Positions 10,034 through 19,240 are shown, counted from the first letter of the stretch. The stretch: 64,000 nt of DNA from Candidatus Merdisoma merdipullorum (GCA_018715645.1 DVLE01000093.1:20882-84881), one strand, 5' to 3'. Notes: generated by a model from the letters alone, not told the origin. Translations and numbers: made by a program.

Positions 10034-10946
10034 CTCCTTTTTTCACCGGCTTTGAAAAATATTTCCCTTTCAGATAAGGTACTGCCAGGAACACCGCCAC
10101 TACCAGAGCCGAAATCAGCTTCATATCGTTGGCGTTCAGTCCTGCCGTGATGACAACCTGATATACCACCCAGTAAATAATGGCGCCCAGCACCACGGAT
10201 ACCAGCTTGAACGCAAAATTTCTGCTGATTTTGCCGAACAGTACATTGCCGATGATCACAGCCGCCAGACCGATAACGATAGCTCCGCGTCCTGCATTTA
10301 CATCCGCAAACCCCTGGTATTGTGCGTAAAGCGCGCTGGAAAGAGCCACGATACCGTTGGAAAGCATCAGTCCCACAAGCTTTCCCGTATTCGTATTGAT
10401 GCCCTGAGCTCTGGACATATTCTCATTGTTTCCGGTAGCCCGGATCGCGCATCCCAGCTCTGTTCCGAAGAACCAGTACAGAACCGCAATCAAGATAAGT
10501 ACAAAAATCGCAGATACAAAGATTGTATTCTGATAAAACGGCACGTCCCGTACCCAGCGCAGAGAGACGATCTGGTCATACTTTCCGAAAGCCAGAGCTA
10601 CGTTCGCCTTTTCTCCCATGATACGCAGATTCACCGAATACAGGCCAAGCTGTGTCAGAATTCCTGCTAAAATCGCCGGGATTCCCATTGCCGTATGGAA
10701 AAGACCGGTCACCAGGCCAGCCGCCATTCCCGCCAAAAAGGCTACAAACAAGGAAACGCCCACGGAATGTCCGCTCTGCATCATGACGATGCATACCGCT
10801 CCGCCTGTCGCCATGGTTCCGTCCACCGTCAGGTCCGCCAAATCCAGCACCTTATAGGTGATGTAGACGCCGACAGCCATGATCCCCCAGATCAGTCCCT
10901 GCGCTACGGGGCCTGGAAGGGCATTGATAAACTTCATAATTTCCAC
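10017..10946 (-). CDS. ABC transporter permease (COG4120 type)
   Basis: The 309-residue protein has eight to nine hydrophobic helices and the conserved segments DLTVDGTMATGGAV and GIPAILAGILTQLGLYSVNLRIMG, a signature of permeases related to branched-chain and ribose importers. A second motif, ATGNNENMSRAQGIN (about residue 170), is the cytoplasmic coupling loop contacting the ATPase. A 196-base gap containing a terminator-like hairpin separates it from the binding-protein gene. Confidence 0.88.
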   Translation of the reverse strand: MEIMKFINALPGPVAQGLIWGIMAVGVYITYKVLDLADLTVDGTMATGGAVCIVMMQSGHSVGVSLFVAFLAGMAAGLVTGLFHTAMGIPAILAGILTQLGLYSVNLRIMGEKANVALAFGKYDQIVSLRWVRDVPFYQNTIFVSAIFVLILIAVLYWFFGTELGCAIRATGNNENMSRAQGINTNTGKLVGLMLSNGIVALSSALYAQYQGFADVNAGRGAIVIGLAAVIIGNVLFGKISRNFAFKLVSVVLGAIIYWVVYQVVITAGLNANDMKLISALVVAVFLAVPYLKGKYFSKPVKKGGASHA

Positions 10947-11063
10947 CTTATATTTCCTCCTGCCTGTATAAATACTCCTCCCGCTTTTTCTTGCAGACGC
11001 CGTATCGATCCTTCGACGCCATGCGTTCCGGATGCCAGAATGAAAAAGCGTATAATCTTCAGT

Positions 11064-11110
11064 ATTATATCAAAAAGCGGCAAAAAAGGAAAGTCCTTTT
11101 TGCCGCTTTT
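11064..11110 (-). terminator. Intercistronic hairpin (partial terminator) between binding protein and permease
   Basis: AAAAGCGGCAAAAA pairs with TTTTTGCCGCTTTT to form a strong hairpin followed on the minus strand by TTTTTGA. It probably stops most transcripts after the binding-protein gene, a common way to make more of the periplasmic-type component. A TATAAT stands directly downstream (11064-11069) and might start a second transcript, but its -35 is poor. Confidence 0.7.
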
Positions 11111-11142
11111 GAAATGAAAATACATTATCTCCTGGACGGCCT

Positions 11143-12207
11143 CTACTCCGCCGTCTCAATAGCTACATAATCATCGGGGATCGTCACGCCCATGGCCTCC
11201 GCCAGCTCCGGATTGTACTTTTTCGTAAACTCAGGAGCATATTCAATGGGCATTTCGGAGATGTCCGCCTCGCCGGTCAGAACCTTTACCGCCATCTGTC
11301 CGGTAGCCACACCCAAATCATAATAACTGATAGAAAGGGTAGCTACGCCGCAGCCTGAGCAGATTCCTTCCTCGCCTGCGATTACAGGAACGCCGGCCGG
11401 CTCGCAAATATTTCTCAGGATCTCTGTATTGGAAGCCACCGTATTATCCGTAGGCACATAGATCACATCGCTCTCGGACGCCGCTGTGGTAGCTACCGCC
11501 GCCAGATCATTGGAGTCTGAGAAGGAATACTGATTACAGGTATATCCAAGCTCTTCCAGGTAACCCTGAACCGTATCCACCTGATACTGGGAGTTCGCCT
11601 CTGCGGAACAGAACAGCAGACCAACCGTGGAAGCATCCGGGAACAGTTCATTGAGCATCGCCGCCTGCTGGTCCAGCGGAGCCAGATCAGAAGTACCGGA
11701 TACATTAGTTCCTACCAGGCCGTCAAAATCGTCAATATCAAGGGCAACGCCGTACTCTGTTACGGAAGTACCCAGAACCGGAATAGAATCGGTTCCCTGG
11801 GCTGCAGCCTGAAGGGGAGCCGTCGCATTTGCAAGAATCAGATCCACATTGTTGGATACAAACTGGTTGATAATCGTCGCGCAGGTTGCGGAATCATTGG
11901 ATGCGTTCTGCTCGTCAAAAGTCACGTTCTCCTCACCGAGAGCCTCCGTCACAGCATCCTTAAAGCCCTGTGTGGCCGCGTCAAGAGCCTCATGCTGTAC
12001 AAGCTGACAGATACCTATCACATAAGTCCCATCTCCTGAAGTCTCCGCCGCTGCCGCATCAGCCGTATCCTCTGCCGCATCAGCCGTCTCAGCGCTTTCT
12101 TCTGTGGTCTCCGCCTCAGAAGCCGTGTCCGCGCTGTCTGTGCCGCCGCAGGCCGCCAGGGAAACAGTCATGCCCAAGGCAAGCATCAGTGCCAATAACT
12201 TTTTCAT
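11143..12207 (-). CDS. ABC transporter substrate-binding lipoprotein (COG2984/TrpX-like)
   Basis: The mature start is the ATG at 12207, with AGGAGGGTAT just upstream; the open frame extends 21 codons further without a ribosome-binding site. The signal peptide MKKLLALMLALGMTVSLAAC ends in a lipobox placing the lipid-modified Cys at residue 20, followed by a Thr/Ala/Glu-rich linker to about residue 70. The rest is a two-lobed binding domain with YVIGICQLVQHEALDAA and LILANATAPLQAA, typical of this family. It probably captures an aromatic or related amino acid outside the cell. Confidence 0.88.
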   Translation of the reverse strand: MKKLLALMLALGMTVSLAACGGTDSADTASEAETTEESAETADAAEDTADAAAAETSGDGTYVIGICQLVQHEALDAATQGFKDAVTEALGEENVTFDEQNASNDSATCATIINQFVSNNVDLILANATAPLQAAAQGTDSIPVLGTSVTEYGVALDIDDFDGLVGTNVSGTSDLAPLDQQAAMLNELFPDASTVGLLFCSAEANSQYQVDTVQGYLEELGYTCNQYSFSDSNDLAAVATTAASESDVIYVPTDNTVASNTEILRNICEPAGVPVIAGEEGICSGCGVATLSISYYDLGVATGQMAVKVLTGEADISEMPIEYAPEFTKKYNPELAEAMGVTIPDDYVAIETAE

Positions 12208-12293
12208 AGTATACCCTCCTGTATCATCTTTCTCCATACAGCGCTTTTCCGCCACAACGCTGTGCCGCATTAAAGCGCCGCATTACTTTTCAC

Positions 12294-12322
12294 ATTGTAC
12301 CCCATACCCTGCTGTTTGTCAA
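12294..12322 (-). promoter_or_regulatory. SigA promoter of the ABC importer
   Basis: TTGACA, 17 bases, TACAAT on the minus strand. The start site would be near 12287, giving a leader of about 80 bases. No T-box motif is present in or upstream of it. Confidence 0.85.
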
Positions 12323-12370
12323 TCGAATTTTTTGATATAGGGAATCGAATTCTTTCCGTATCCGTCAAAA

Positions 12371-12532
12371 AAGAATTTCGCCTGCGAAATTCTTCGCGCG
12401 CGAGCGGGCTGCAAAGCAGCAATTTCCTCTCCGCGAGCTGCGCATCCTTGCACGAAGTGCATTTGATTTCATAGGAAAGACCTTTTTCCGCTTCACTTTC
12501 ACACATTAACGTAACACAGTCTTTCCTATGAA
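12371..12532. repeat. Non-coding stretch of nested inverted repeats
   Basis: No gene is seen between 12323 and 12537. In order, this stretch holds a near-perfect palindrome (AAGAATTTCGC, 2-base loop, GCGAAATTCTT; 12371-12394), an alternating CGCGCGCG, small hairpins GCTGC-AAA-GCAGC (12408-12420) and TGCAC-GAA-GTGCA (12449-12461), and a perfect 14-bp inverted repeat whose arms (12468-12481 and 12519-12532; TTCATAGGAAAGAC) are 37 bases apart. Dispersed structured repeats of this kind occur in Lachnospiraceae intergenic regions; its family was not identified. Confidence 0.6.
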
Positions 12533-12537
12533 GTCAA

Positions 12538-12566
12538 AAAAGATGTCCTCAAACAGGACATCTTTT
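12538..12566 (-). terminator. Terminator after the hypothetical pair 13855-12571
   Basis: A 12-bp stem (AAAAGATGTCCT with AGGACATCTTTT) around CAAAC, followed on the minus strand by TTTTTT-like sequence. Its symmetry would let it work in both directions. Confidence 0.85.
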
Positions 12567-12570
12567 GGCT

Positions 12571-13077
12571 TTACTTAATCTGTATTTCAACGAAAAGCTC
12601 CTCATCCGAATAGCTGGGATAATAAGAGCCCGTGAGACTCTCTTCCCCCTCCCGTATCTGAATCACCTGAGTGGCCTTTCCGGTTCTTCCAGGCGGAATA
12701 CGGGCATCATAAGCATCGGAAAACAGCTCTTCTTCCTCCTCTGTATTCTGATTTTCCCAGTAGTCGTAGACGCTTCCATATTCTTTTCCCATATAATAGA
12801 TAGAGGGCAGGCCCCGATAGAATTCCAGATCCCCCATATTTTCTACAGAATAATGGAGCTCATAAAAGCTATATCCCTCATAGGCCTGCGCGCCTTCGTA
12901 AGTATCTCCAAGCCTGACGGCTTCCTGGAATTCTACCACGCAGTAGGGTTCCTTTTCCGGTATATCCGGGCGAAAAACATTCAGCTCCCCTGACCAGAAC
13001 AAAAAACCCAGAACCATACAGAAACATCCGACCACCAGAAGCAGCACGGACACAACCGTCATTCCCCTATTCCGCAT
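12571..13077 (-). CDS. Hypothetical membrane-anchored extracellular protein
   Basis: The 168-residue product has one N-terminal membrane helix (about residues 8-30) and an acidic, Tyr- and Glu-rich domain predicted outside the cell. No known domain was recognised. Its start overlaps the upstream zinc-ribbon gene by 11 bases, so the two are translationally coupled and may act together. The C-terminal part (KATQVIQIREGEESLTG) suggests a small beta-sandwich, comparable to DUF4352-like exported proteins, but that is only an impression. Confidence 0.7.
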   Translation of the reverse strand: MRNRGMTVVSVLLLVVGCFCMVLGFLFWSGELNVFRPDIPEKEPYCVVEFQEAVRLGDTYEGAQAYEGYSFYELHYSVENMGDLEFYRGLPSIYYMGKEYGSVYDYWENQNTEEEEELFSDAYDARIPPGRTGKATQVIQIREGEESLTGSYYPSYSDEELFVEIQIK

Positions 13078-13855
13078 CCGTCTCTCCTCCTTCCAGTTCT
13101 TCTGGAGCCTCCAGCGTCAGTTCCACATAATGACCTGCCAGAAGATTTCCCCCATCCCAGTCAGAACCATCATATTCGTCAAACCATACCCGGAGCGTCT
13201 GCGCGTTTTCCTCCACGAGGAAGCCATACCAGCCCTCGCAGGAAGTCTGCCACATCAGGGAACTTTCCTCCATAGCCGGATACGCGCCCAGCATCTGGCC
13301 GTATGGTTCAAATATATAAGTATACAAAGCGCGCCTGTACACACCGTCCGCCTCCAGATAAGGCTGCGCAATCAGATTATAGTCCTCATATTCCCCGTTG
13401 CTTTGTCCTCTCACACGAACAGCGACAAGCCGCATACCATCCGCCAAATCGGGAAGCTGTTCCTGATCTGCAAGTACCTTTGCTTCCATAATCTGAAGAC
13501 TTCCGTGCTGAAAATCAAAGGCTTCCCCTTCTTCATGAGCGACGACTTCCAAGGCGTTATCCGACTGTCCGGAAAGTTCCTTCTGCTTCAGAGACGACGA
13601 ATAAGTCAGGGTGCCGGAAACCAGAACGCCGAAACCTGTCATCAAAAACACAATGCTGAATATCAGAAGTCCAATTCCCGCACGCCTTTTCTTTCCTTCC
13701 TCCACAGGACGGAAAGCCGACTCGTCTCCAAAACGATCATGCAGTTCCTCATGACGTTCCTCCCGTGTCTCCCTTTGATTGAAGCAGCCGCATTTCGGGC
13801 AGATTCCATAATATTTTTCATAATCGAAATTTTTGTGGCAGCTATAGCAGCGCAT
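13067..13855 (-). CDS. Zinc-ribbon membrane protein of unknown function
   Basis: The preferred start is the ATG at 13855, with AAGGGGGGAAG upstream; the open frame runs 13 codons further. The 262-residue protein begins with a zinc ribbon made of two Cys pairs (CYSCHKNF and CPKCGC, residues 3-24), then a charged linker, one membrane helix near 60-83, and an external domain of about 170 residues. The cytoplasmic zinc ribbon and outer domain on a single helix is a common design in Clostridia surface proteins. Function is unknown. It overlaps the next hypothetical gene. Confidence 0.75.
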   Translation of the reverse strand: MRCYSCHKNFDYEKYYGICPKCGCFNQRETREERHEELHDRFGDESAFRPVEEGKKRRAGIGLLIFSIVFLMTGFGVLVSGTLTYSSSLKQKELSGQSDNALEVVAHEEGEAFDFQHGSLQIMEAKVLADQEQLPDLADGMRLVAVRVRGQSNGEYEDYNLIAQPYLEADGVYRRALYTYIFEPYGQMLGAYPAMEESSLMWQTSCEGWYGFLVEENAQTLRVWFDEYDGSDWDGGNLLAGHYVELTLEAPEELEGGETDAE

Positions 13856-13927
13856 GATCTTCCCCCCTTTTGATTTTCCCCCTTTAAAAAGCATGCACGG
13901 ATGCGAAGGATATATCCTTTCGCTTCC

Positions 13928-14938
13928 CTACTCCCAGGGAAGCAGCGGATTTTCGATCTTTTTATCCCGGAGCATCAAATCTATGACAGCTTCCCTGGCC
14001 GGTTTATCCTCAAAAAGCACCTTGTTCACCTGCTCGATAATCGGAATCTCCACGTTAAACTTCCGTGCCAGAGCCACCGCCGCCTTCGCGGAATAGACGC
14101 CCTCCACGACCATTTTCACCTCGTCCATGGCTTCCTTCATGGTCTTTCCCTGTCCCATCAGGTAGCCGGCCTTCCGGTTGCGGCTATGAACAGAAGCGCA
14201 GGTGACAATCAGATCGCCGATACCAGACAAACCGTTGAAGGTCTCCTGTCTTCCTCCCATGGCTACTCCGATCCGGCTCATTTCAGTGATTCCGCGTGTA
14301 ATCAGCGCAGCTTTCGTATTGTCGCCGTAGCCAAGACCGTCTGCGATTCCCGCCGCCAGCGCGATCACGTTTTTCAGCGCGCCGCCCAGTTCGATGCCGA
14401 GCATATCCGGGCTGGTGTATACGCGGAACACCTGATTCATGAAGACGTTCTGGATATACTCCGCCGTCTCTCTGTCGTGCGCTCCGGCTACCACAGTCGT
14501 CGGAAGCCCGCGTCCTACCTCCTCTGCATGGCTCGGACCGGACAGCACCGCCGCCCTGCAGTTTGAAATCTCCTGCTCAATGATGTCCGTCAGGATCATC
14601 AAGGTACTCTCCTCAATTCCCTTCGCCACATTGACGATAAGCTGGCCATCCGCCACATAAGGAGCCATGGACCTGGATGTGCTTCTCGTATAAGGCGAGG
14701 GAACGGCCAGCACCAGGAGATCCTTCCCCTGTACGCTCCCCTCCAGATCTGTCGTAATCCGAATATCCTCCGGAATCTTCACACCGGGAAGCTTATCCTT
14801 ATGTTCGCGCTTTTCATTCAGCATATCCACCTCGTCCTGTGAAATGGACCAGACAGTCACCTCATGTCCATTGCTGTGAAGAAGCACAGACAGGGCTGTT
14901 CCCCAGCTTCCTGCTCCGATAACGCCTACCTTTGCCAT
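13928..14938 (-). CDS. gpsA: Glycerol-3-phosphate dehydrogenase [NAD(P)+]
   Basis: The start is the ATG at 14938 (MAKVGVIGAGSWGTAL); the longer frame adds 35 unconserved residues. The 336-residue enzyme reduces dihydroxyacetone phosphate to sn-glycerol-3-phosphate for phospholipid synthesis. The Rossmann motif GAGSWG is at 7-12, NVAKGIE near 102, GPSHAEE near 134, and the catalytic-lysine region ALKNVIALAAGIADGLGYG near 186. It directly follows plsY, which uses its product. Confidence 0.96.
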   Translation of the reverse strand: MAKVGVIGAGSWGTALSVLLHSNGHEVTVWSISQDEVDMLNEKREHKDKLPGVKIPEDIRITTDLEGSVQGKDLLVLAVPSPYTRSTSRSMAPYVADGQLIVNVAKGIEESTLMILTDIIEQEISNCRAAVLSGPSHAEEVGRGLPTTVVAGAHDRETAEYIQNVFMNQVFRVYTSPDMLGIELGGALKNVIALAAGIADGLGYGDNTKAALITRGITEMSRIGVAMGGRQETFNGLSGIGDLIVTCASVHSRNRKAGYLMGQGKTMKEAMDEVKMVVEGVYSAKAAVALARKFNVEIPIIEQVNKVLFEDKPAREAVIDLMLRDKKIENPLLPWE

Positions 14939-14955
14939 ATTGTGTTCTCCTTTCC

Positions 14956-15600
14956 CTATTCCGCTTTCTCTCCAAGCTTCCTTTCCGTACCATTCAGAAG
15001 CCCGCGAATATTTTTCCGATGACGATAAATGGCCATCGCGCATAAAAATATGGCGATCGCATACAACTCATACAGATGTGCCTGAGAAAGTCCCCATTTT
15101 CCCAGCACTCCGTAAATCACAACGCCTACGGGAAGCCAGATGCTTACCAGGATAGAACCAAGCGATACATACCGGGTAAGGGCCACGGAGCCTGCAAAAA
15201 GAAGCAGGGCGCCCAGCGTCAGGAGCGGATCGAGGGACAGAAAAAGTCCGGCTGTGGCCGAAATCCCTTTCCCGCCATGAAACTTCAGATAACAGGGAAA
15301 ATTATGCCCCAGGATCACGCCCATAGCCGCATACATTCCCAGCAGCACTCCCATATTCTCATCCGGATAACGTCCGTCAAACAGGAAGCGCACCAAAAGC
15401 ACCGCAAACACACATTTAAAGCAGTCGCCCAGGAAGGTGATGGCTCCGGCCTTCCACCCAAGGGTCCGCAGGGCGTTCGTCGCCCCCGCGTTGCCGCTTC
15501 CATGCTCGCGGATGTCCATTCCCCTCATGCGTCCGTAGATATAACTCGTCTGAAAAAGGCCGAATATATAGCCAATCGCAACACAAATCAGTCTTACCAT
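14956..15600 (-). CDS. plsY: Glycerol-3-phosphate acyltransferase PlsY
   Basis: This integral membrane enzyme moves an acyl group from acyl-phosphate to glycerol-3-phosphate. The ATG at 15600 has AAGGAAGG nine bases upstream; a GTG three codons earlier (15609) would overlap der and is less likely. The 214-residue protein has five or six helices and the PlsY motifs GSGNAGATNALRTLG (motif 1), KFHGGKGISATAG (motif 2) and the Gly/Ser-rich motif 3. It sits between der and gpsA, the usual clostridial order. Confidence 0.95.
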   Translation of the reverse strand: MVRLICVAIGYIFGLFQTSYIYGRMRGMDIREHGSGNAGATNALRTLGWKAGAITFLGDCFKCVFAVLLVRFLFDGRYPDENMGVLLGMYAAMGVILGHNFPCYLKFHGGKGISATAGLFLSLDPLLTLGALLLFAGSVALTRYVSLGSILVSIWLPVGVVIYGVLGKWGLSQAHLYELYAIAIFLCAMAIYRHRKNIRGLLNGTERKLGEKAE

Positions 15601-15601
15601 C

Positions 15602-16924
15602 TCACTCACCCTTCCTTTCCCGGATCAGAAACCGAAGCGCGGTTCCCCGGAAGCCAAAGGCATCCCGAATCTTGTTTTCCAGGTAACGCGTATAGGAAAA
15701 ATGCATCAGCTCCTTGTCGTTGACAAAGATCACAAAGGTGGGCGGCCTGACCGCCACCTGGGTAATATAAAAGAGCTTCAGCCGTTTTCCCTTATCTGAG
15801 GGCGGCTGCTGCAGAGCCACGGCCTCCGTCATGATCTCGTTCAGTACGCCCGTGGCGATCCGGAGATTCTGATTCTGAATCACCATGTCGATCAGTTCAA
15901 AAAGCTTTGGCAGACGCTGTCCGGTCACCGCCGAGATAAACGTAATCTCCGCATAGGGCATATAGGACAGGATCGTCCGTATTTTGTTCGTATACTCATA
16001 AACGGTCTTGTCATTTTTCTCAATAGCGTCCCACTTATTGACCGCGATGATGATTCCCTTGCCCCGTTCATGAGCGATGCCCGCGATCTTCGCGTCCTGC
16101 TCGGTGACGCCTTCTGTCGCGTCGATCACAAGAATCACCACGTCGGCCCGCTCCACCGCCGTCACCGTCCGGATGATGCTGTAGCGTTCCAGCTCTTCCT
16201 TCACCTTGCTTTTGCGGCGAAGTCCTGCCGTATCAATAAAGATATAATCCTTTCCATTCCGGCGTACCTCTGTGTCTATGGCGTCCCTGGTCGTGCCTGC
16301 AATATTGGAGACAATCACACGATTCTCTCCGATCAGCTTATTGATAATGGAAGACTTTCCTACGTTGGGCTTGCCCACAATCGCCACACGGGGCCTGTCG
16401 TCTTCCTCCTCCTGAGCGCTTTTCGCCGGGAAGTGCTTTACTACCTCGTCCAGCATATCTCCAATCCCCAGACGCGAGGCGGCGGACACAGCCACCGGAT
16501 CTCCGATGCCAAGATTGTAAAATTCATAGACGTCCCCCATAAACTTCTGGAAGCTGTCCACCTTGTTGACCACCAGCACCACCGGCTTTCTGGAGCGGCG
16601 CAGCATATCGGCCACTTTAGAGTCCGCGTCCACCAGTCCCTGGCGCACATCCGTCAGAAAAATAATCACATCTGCCGTATCTATCGCGATCTGTGCCTGC
16701 TCCCGCATCTGGGAAAGGATAATATCGCTGCTGTCCGGCTCGATGCCTCCTGTATCTATCAGGGTAAAAGAATAATCAAGCCACGTCACATCCGCGTAAA
16801 TTCTGTCCCTGGTAACGCCCGGAGTATCCTTAACGATCGAGATATTTTCTCCGGCCAGCGCGTTGAACAGCGTGGATTTTCCCACATTGGGACGTCCGAC
16901 AATGGCTACTATCGGCTTACTCAT
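15602..16924 (-). CDS. der: Ribosome-associated GTPase Der (EngA)
   Basis: The 440-residue protein has two consecutive GTPase domains and a C-terminal KH-like domain, the unique layout of Der, needed for 50S subunit assembly. Domain 1 has GRPNVGKST (8-16), DTGG (57-60) and NKVD; domain 2 has GKPNVGKSS (near 183), DTAG and NKWD. The length is standard. It lies downstream of the DUF512 gene by 21 bases and ends two bases before plsY's preferred start. Confidence 0.97.
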   Translation of the reverse strand: MSKPIVAIVGRPNVGKSTLFNALAGENISIVKDTPGVTRDRIYADVTWLDYSFTLIDTGGIEPDSSDIILSQMREQAQIAIDTADVIIFLTDVRQGLVDADSKVADMLRRSRKPVVLVVNKVDSFQKFMGDVYEFYNLGIGDPVAVSAASRLGIGDMLDEVVKHFPAKSAQEEEDDRPRVAIVGKPNVGKSSIINKLIGENRVIVSNIAGTTRDAIDTEVRRNGKDYIFIDTAGLRRKSKVKEELERYSIIRTVTAVERADVVILVIDATEGVTEQDAKIAGIAHERGKGIIIAVNKWDAIEKNDKTVYEYTNKIRTILSYMPYAEITFISAVTGQRLPKLFELIDMVIQNQNLRIATGVLNEIMTEAVALQQPPSDKGKRLKLFYITQVAVRPPTFVIFVNDKELMHFSYTRYLENKIRDAFGFRGTALRFLIRERKGE

Positions 16925-16945
16925 GATTCTGTTCGTCTCCTGTTC

Positions 16946-18295
16946 TTATACTTCTTCGCTTCCCCGGCCTTCCTCCGCTTCCAGAGCAAGCACAGCCTGA
17001 AGGAAGGCTTTTCCGTCTGATTTTACAATAGTTATGGGAACTTGTAAAGCCCCGGAAAGTTCTTCCCTCGTCATATCGTCGAGGAACACCTGCTCGCCGC
17101 TTTTAAACATATGCTCCGTAAGCAGAAGCTCCTCAAAAAGCTCCCGCCCGGCAAGCTGCTCTCTTAAATCCTGTCCTGTCAGGAGTCCTGCCACCGTAAT
17201 CCGCTTTCCGAAAAAACGGTTCTCCACTGGAATCACCTGGACCTGGACTCCCGGATATTTGGCCTGTATCTGACCGACCGCCTCTCGCAGAACCGGCGCC
17301 GCCAGCTTTCCTGTGGCGATGGTCACTCTGCGCTCCCTGTCGTCTCCCGGCAGCCTTTCAAGCTCCTCCTGAACCTCGTCCCAGAAAAGACGCACCATGC
17401 CCACGCCGTTCTCAAGCTGCAGATAGCCGTCGTAAGTCTCCGCCTCCGGAATCTCCCGCTCTGCCAGCAGATACCACTCATCCCCCGCATGGATAAAATG
17501 CGTGCCATGCTGCCGGAAAAGACGCTCCTGCCAGTCATGAATCAAATCCAGCACGTTTTCGGCGTCTTCCTTCGTAAAAGGTTCCAGGGGATAGAGGCCC
17601 TCCCTGTGATCCGTAAGCCCCACAGGGACCACGGATACGCTCTGCAGATGCGGCAGATAACCGGAAAGACGCTCGATACTGGCGTCCAGCTCCTCCCCAT
17701 CATTGATACCCCTGCAGAGTACAATCTGGCCGTTCATTGTAACCCCGGCCTCAAAGAAACGGTCCGCCTTTTTCAGCGCTTCTCCGGCAAAGCGGTTGTG
17801 AAGCATCCTGCACCGGAGTTCCGGATTCATCGTATGAAAGGAAATATTGATCGGCTCCAGATGATAAGTGATGATCCTGCTGACGTCGTCTTCGCTCATG
17901 TTCGTCAGCGTCACATAATTTCCCTGCAGGAAAGAAAGTCTGGAATCGTCATCCTTAAAATACAAGGTCTCCCGCATTCCCGTTGGAAGCTGATCGATAA
18001 AACAAAAAACGCATTTATTGCTGCAGGAGCGATAGTCGTCCATAAGCCCGTTTTCAAATTCTATGCCAAGATCGTCCTCATATTCCTTTTCTATTTCCAG
18101 TTCCCATTCTTCTCCATCCGGCTTGCGCACCAGGATTTCCAGGTATTCCTCATTGATCAGATAATGATAGTCAAAAACATCTCCCACTGGCTGCCCATTG
18201 ACCGATACCAGCACGTCCCCCGGAGAAAGCTCCAGCTCCTCCGCGATGCTGCCCGGCTCCACAGCCTTGATCCTGTGTTCTCTTTCTTTTTTCAT
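16946..18295 (-). CDS. DUF512 protein: PDZ domain plus radical-SAM-like Fe-S domain
   Basis: The preferred start is the ATG at 18295, with GAGGT six bases upstream; the open frame continues 60 codons further without support. The 449-residue protein opens with a PDZ-like domain (about 1-60, SIAEELELSPGDVLVSVNG), then a radical-SAM-like core with the cysteine motif CSNKCVFCFIDQLP (CxxxCxxC, near 82), then the DUF512 region. Proteins of this type precede der in many Clostridia. The substrate is unknown; a redox or RNA/protein modification role is often guessed. Confidence 0.85.
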   Translation of the reverse strand: MKKEREHRIKAVEPGSIAEELELSPGDVLVSVNGQPVGDVFDYHYLINEEYLEILVRKPDGEEWELEIEKEYEDDLGIEFENGLMDDYRSCSNKCVFCFIDQLPTGMRETLYFKDDDSRLSFLQGNYVTLTNMSEDDVSRIITYHLEPINISFHTMNPELRCRMLHNRFAGEALKKADRFFEAGVTMNGQIVLCRGINDGEELDASIERLSGYLPHLQSVSVVPVGLTDHREGLYPLEPFTKEDAENVLDLIHDWQERLFRQHGTHFIHAGDEWYLLAEREIPEAETYDGYLQLENGVGMVRLFWDEVQEELERLPGDDRERRVTIATGKLAAPVLREAVGQIQAKYPGVQVQVIPVENRFFGKRITVAGLLTGQDLREQLAGRELFEELLLTEHMFKSGEQVFLDDMTREELSGALQVPITIVKSDGKAFLQAVLALEAEEGRGSEEV

Positions 18296-18324
18296 AAATA
18301 ACCTCATTCGTTTCCATTTTTTAT

Positions 18325-18353
18325 ATGATAACCCACTTGCCCTTAATTGACAA
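18325..18353 (-). promoter_or_regulatory. Promoter of the DUF512-der-plsY-gpsA operon
   Basis: Minus strand TTGTCA, 17 bases, TATCAT, with the start codon about 25 bases downstream of the expected start site. The element lies in a sequence (aattgacaaggg) that reappears at 19124, see the repeat entry. Confidence 0.7.
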
Positions 18354-18400
18354 GGGTATATCCTCTCTGTGAGTTTGGGACCGTTTGCCCAATATCTTAA
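18345..18400. repeat. Diverged 56-bp direct repeat, copy 1 (copy 2 at 19124-19179)
   Basis: Both copies start with AATTGACAAGGG, then a variable base, then ATAT. Both end with a CCC.ATAT block at nearly the same distance. They flank the small plus-strand membrane gene. The middle is poorly conserved, so common descent is likely but not certain. Confidence 0.4.
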
Positions 18401-18422
18401 CAGCGAAGCATACGCTGGCCTC

Positions 18423-18451
18423 TTGTTTTTTCTATCAAATTTTGTTATTAT
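18423..18451 (+). promoter_or_regulatory. Promoter of the small membrane gene
   Basis: TTGTTT, 17 bases, TATTAT on the plus strand, giving a leader of about 100 bases before the ATG at 18559. Confidence 0.55.
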
Positions 18452-18558
18452 CTGCATATAGCATCGATGCGGCAACGGACAATACGGTCATAAAACGGCT
18501 GAATTTGCGTTCATACTGCGCTGCGTCTTCGCAATATTCTGTTCAGGAGGGGAACATT

Positions 18559-19029
18559 ATGGAAACAAATAAAAACATGCTGCTTCGCGTCGGCTCCATC
18601 CTTATGGCGGTCTGCGCGCTGGTCGCTATCCTTGTCTCTGCGGTAAATATTTTTCTGTCGCTGGGCAGCATAGGAAATATGAGTGCCTCGGAATGGGCCA
18701 TGCTGGAAGATCAGTTCAGTCAGCTTGGGGTTTCAGCGGAACAGGCTATGGGAATTTTTTCAACCATTTCCTACATTGCCCTTGTTCTCGTCGTTATTTT
18801 TAACGTAATGAAGATTATCGTAGGAATCGTCGGCTTCCGAAAAGCTGAGACTGCCTCCACCTATTTCATCGCATGGGGTATCGTGCTTCTTATCTTTGGC
18901 CTCCTCAGCCTTGGCAATCTTCTCAATATTATTGGGATCTGCAACCTGCTGGGCGGCATCGCGGCTCCGATTCTTTTTATCCTGGGAGGCATACAGAACA
19001 AAAACAGAAAAAGTTACGGAACGGAATAG
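18559..19029 (+). CDS. Small four-helix membrane protein of unknown function
   Basis: The ATG at 18559 has a strong AGGAGG just upstream; the open frame begins 58 codons earlier without support. The 156-residue protein has four hydrophobic helices (about residues 9-35, 66-92, 98-118 and 122-146) with short loops, resembling the DUF4064-like or tetraspanning small membrane proteins of Firmicutes. It is on the opposite strand from most neighbours and precedes prs, but the gap has a separate promoter. No function can be assigned. Confidence 0.75.
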   Translation: METNKNMLLRVGSILMAVCALVAILVSAVNIFLSLGSIGNMSASEWAMLEDQFSQLGVSAEQAMGIFSTISYIALVLVVIFNVMKIIVGIVGFRKAETASTYFIAWGIVLLIFGLLSLGNLLNIIGICNLLGGIAAPILFILGGIQNKNRKSYGTE

Positions 19030-19123
19030 GCAGACCGTAAAATCAAGCGGCCTCCTGCTTGTCTTTTCTGGGACAGGCCGGGGCCGTTTTTGCTGCAATT
19101 TTATCCCTGCTACGCTTACCCAG

Positions 19124-19179
19124 AATTGACAAGGGCATATTCGGTCAGAGCAGGGCCGCAAAGTTACCCGATATATAAA
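19124..19179. repeat. Diverged 56-bp direct repeat, copy 2
   Basis: Matches the element at 18345-18400 at both ends (see that entry). It lies in the region before prs, about 30 bases ahead of the prs promoter. Confidence 0.4.
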
Positions 19180-19210
19180 AATATGCTCCCAGAATATAAG
19201 GGAATCTATC

Positions 19211-19240
19211 TTGACGTTATCCCATGGAAAATGGTATAAA
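19211..19240 (+). promoter_or_regulatory. Promoter of prs
   Basis: TTGACG, 18 bases, TATAAA on the plus strand. The transcript would start near 19247, leaving a leader of about 55 bases. No PurR-like operator was recognised. Confidence 0.65.

Noticed and set aside
12207..12560. T-box before the TrpXYZ-like importer
   Set aside because: No T-box sequence or specifier stem was found on the minus strand; the promoter leaves only an 80-base leader.
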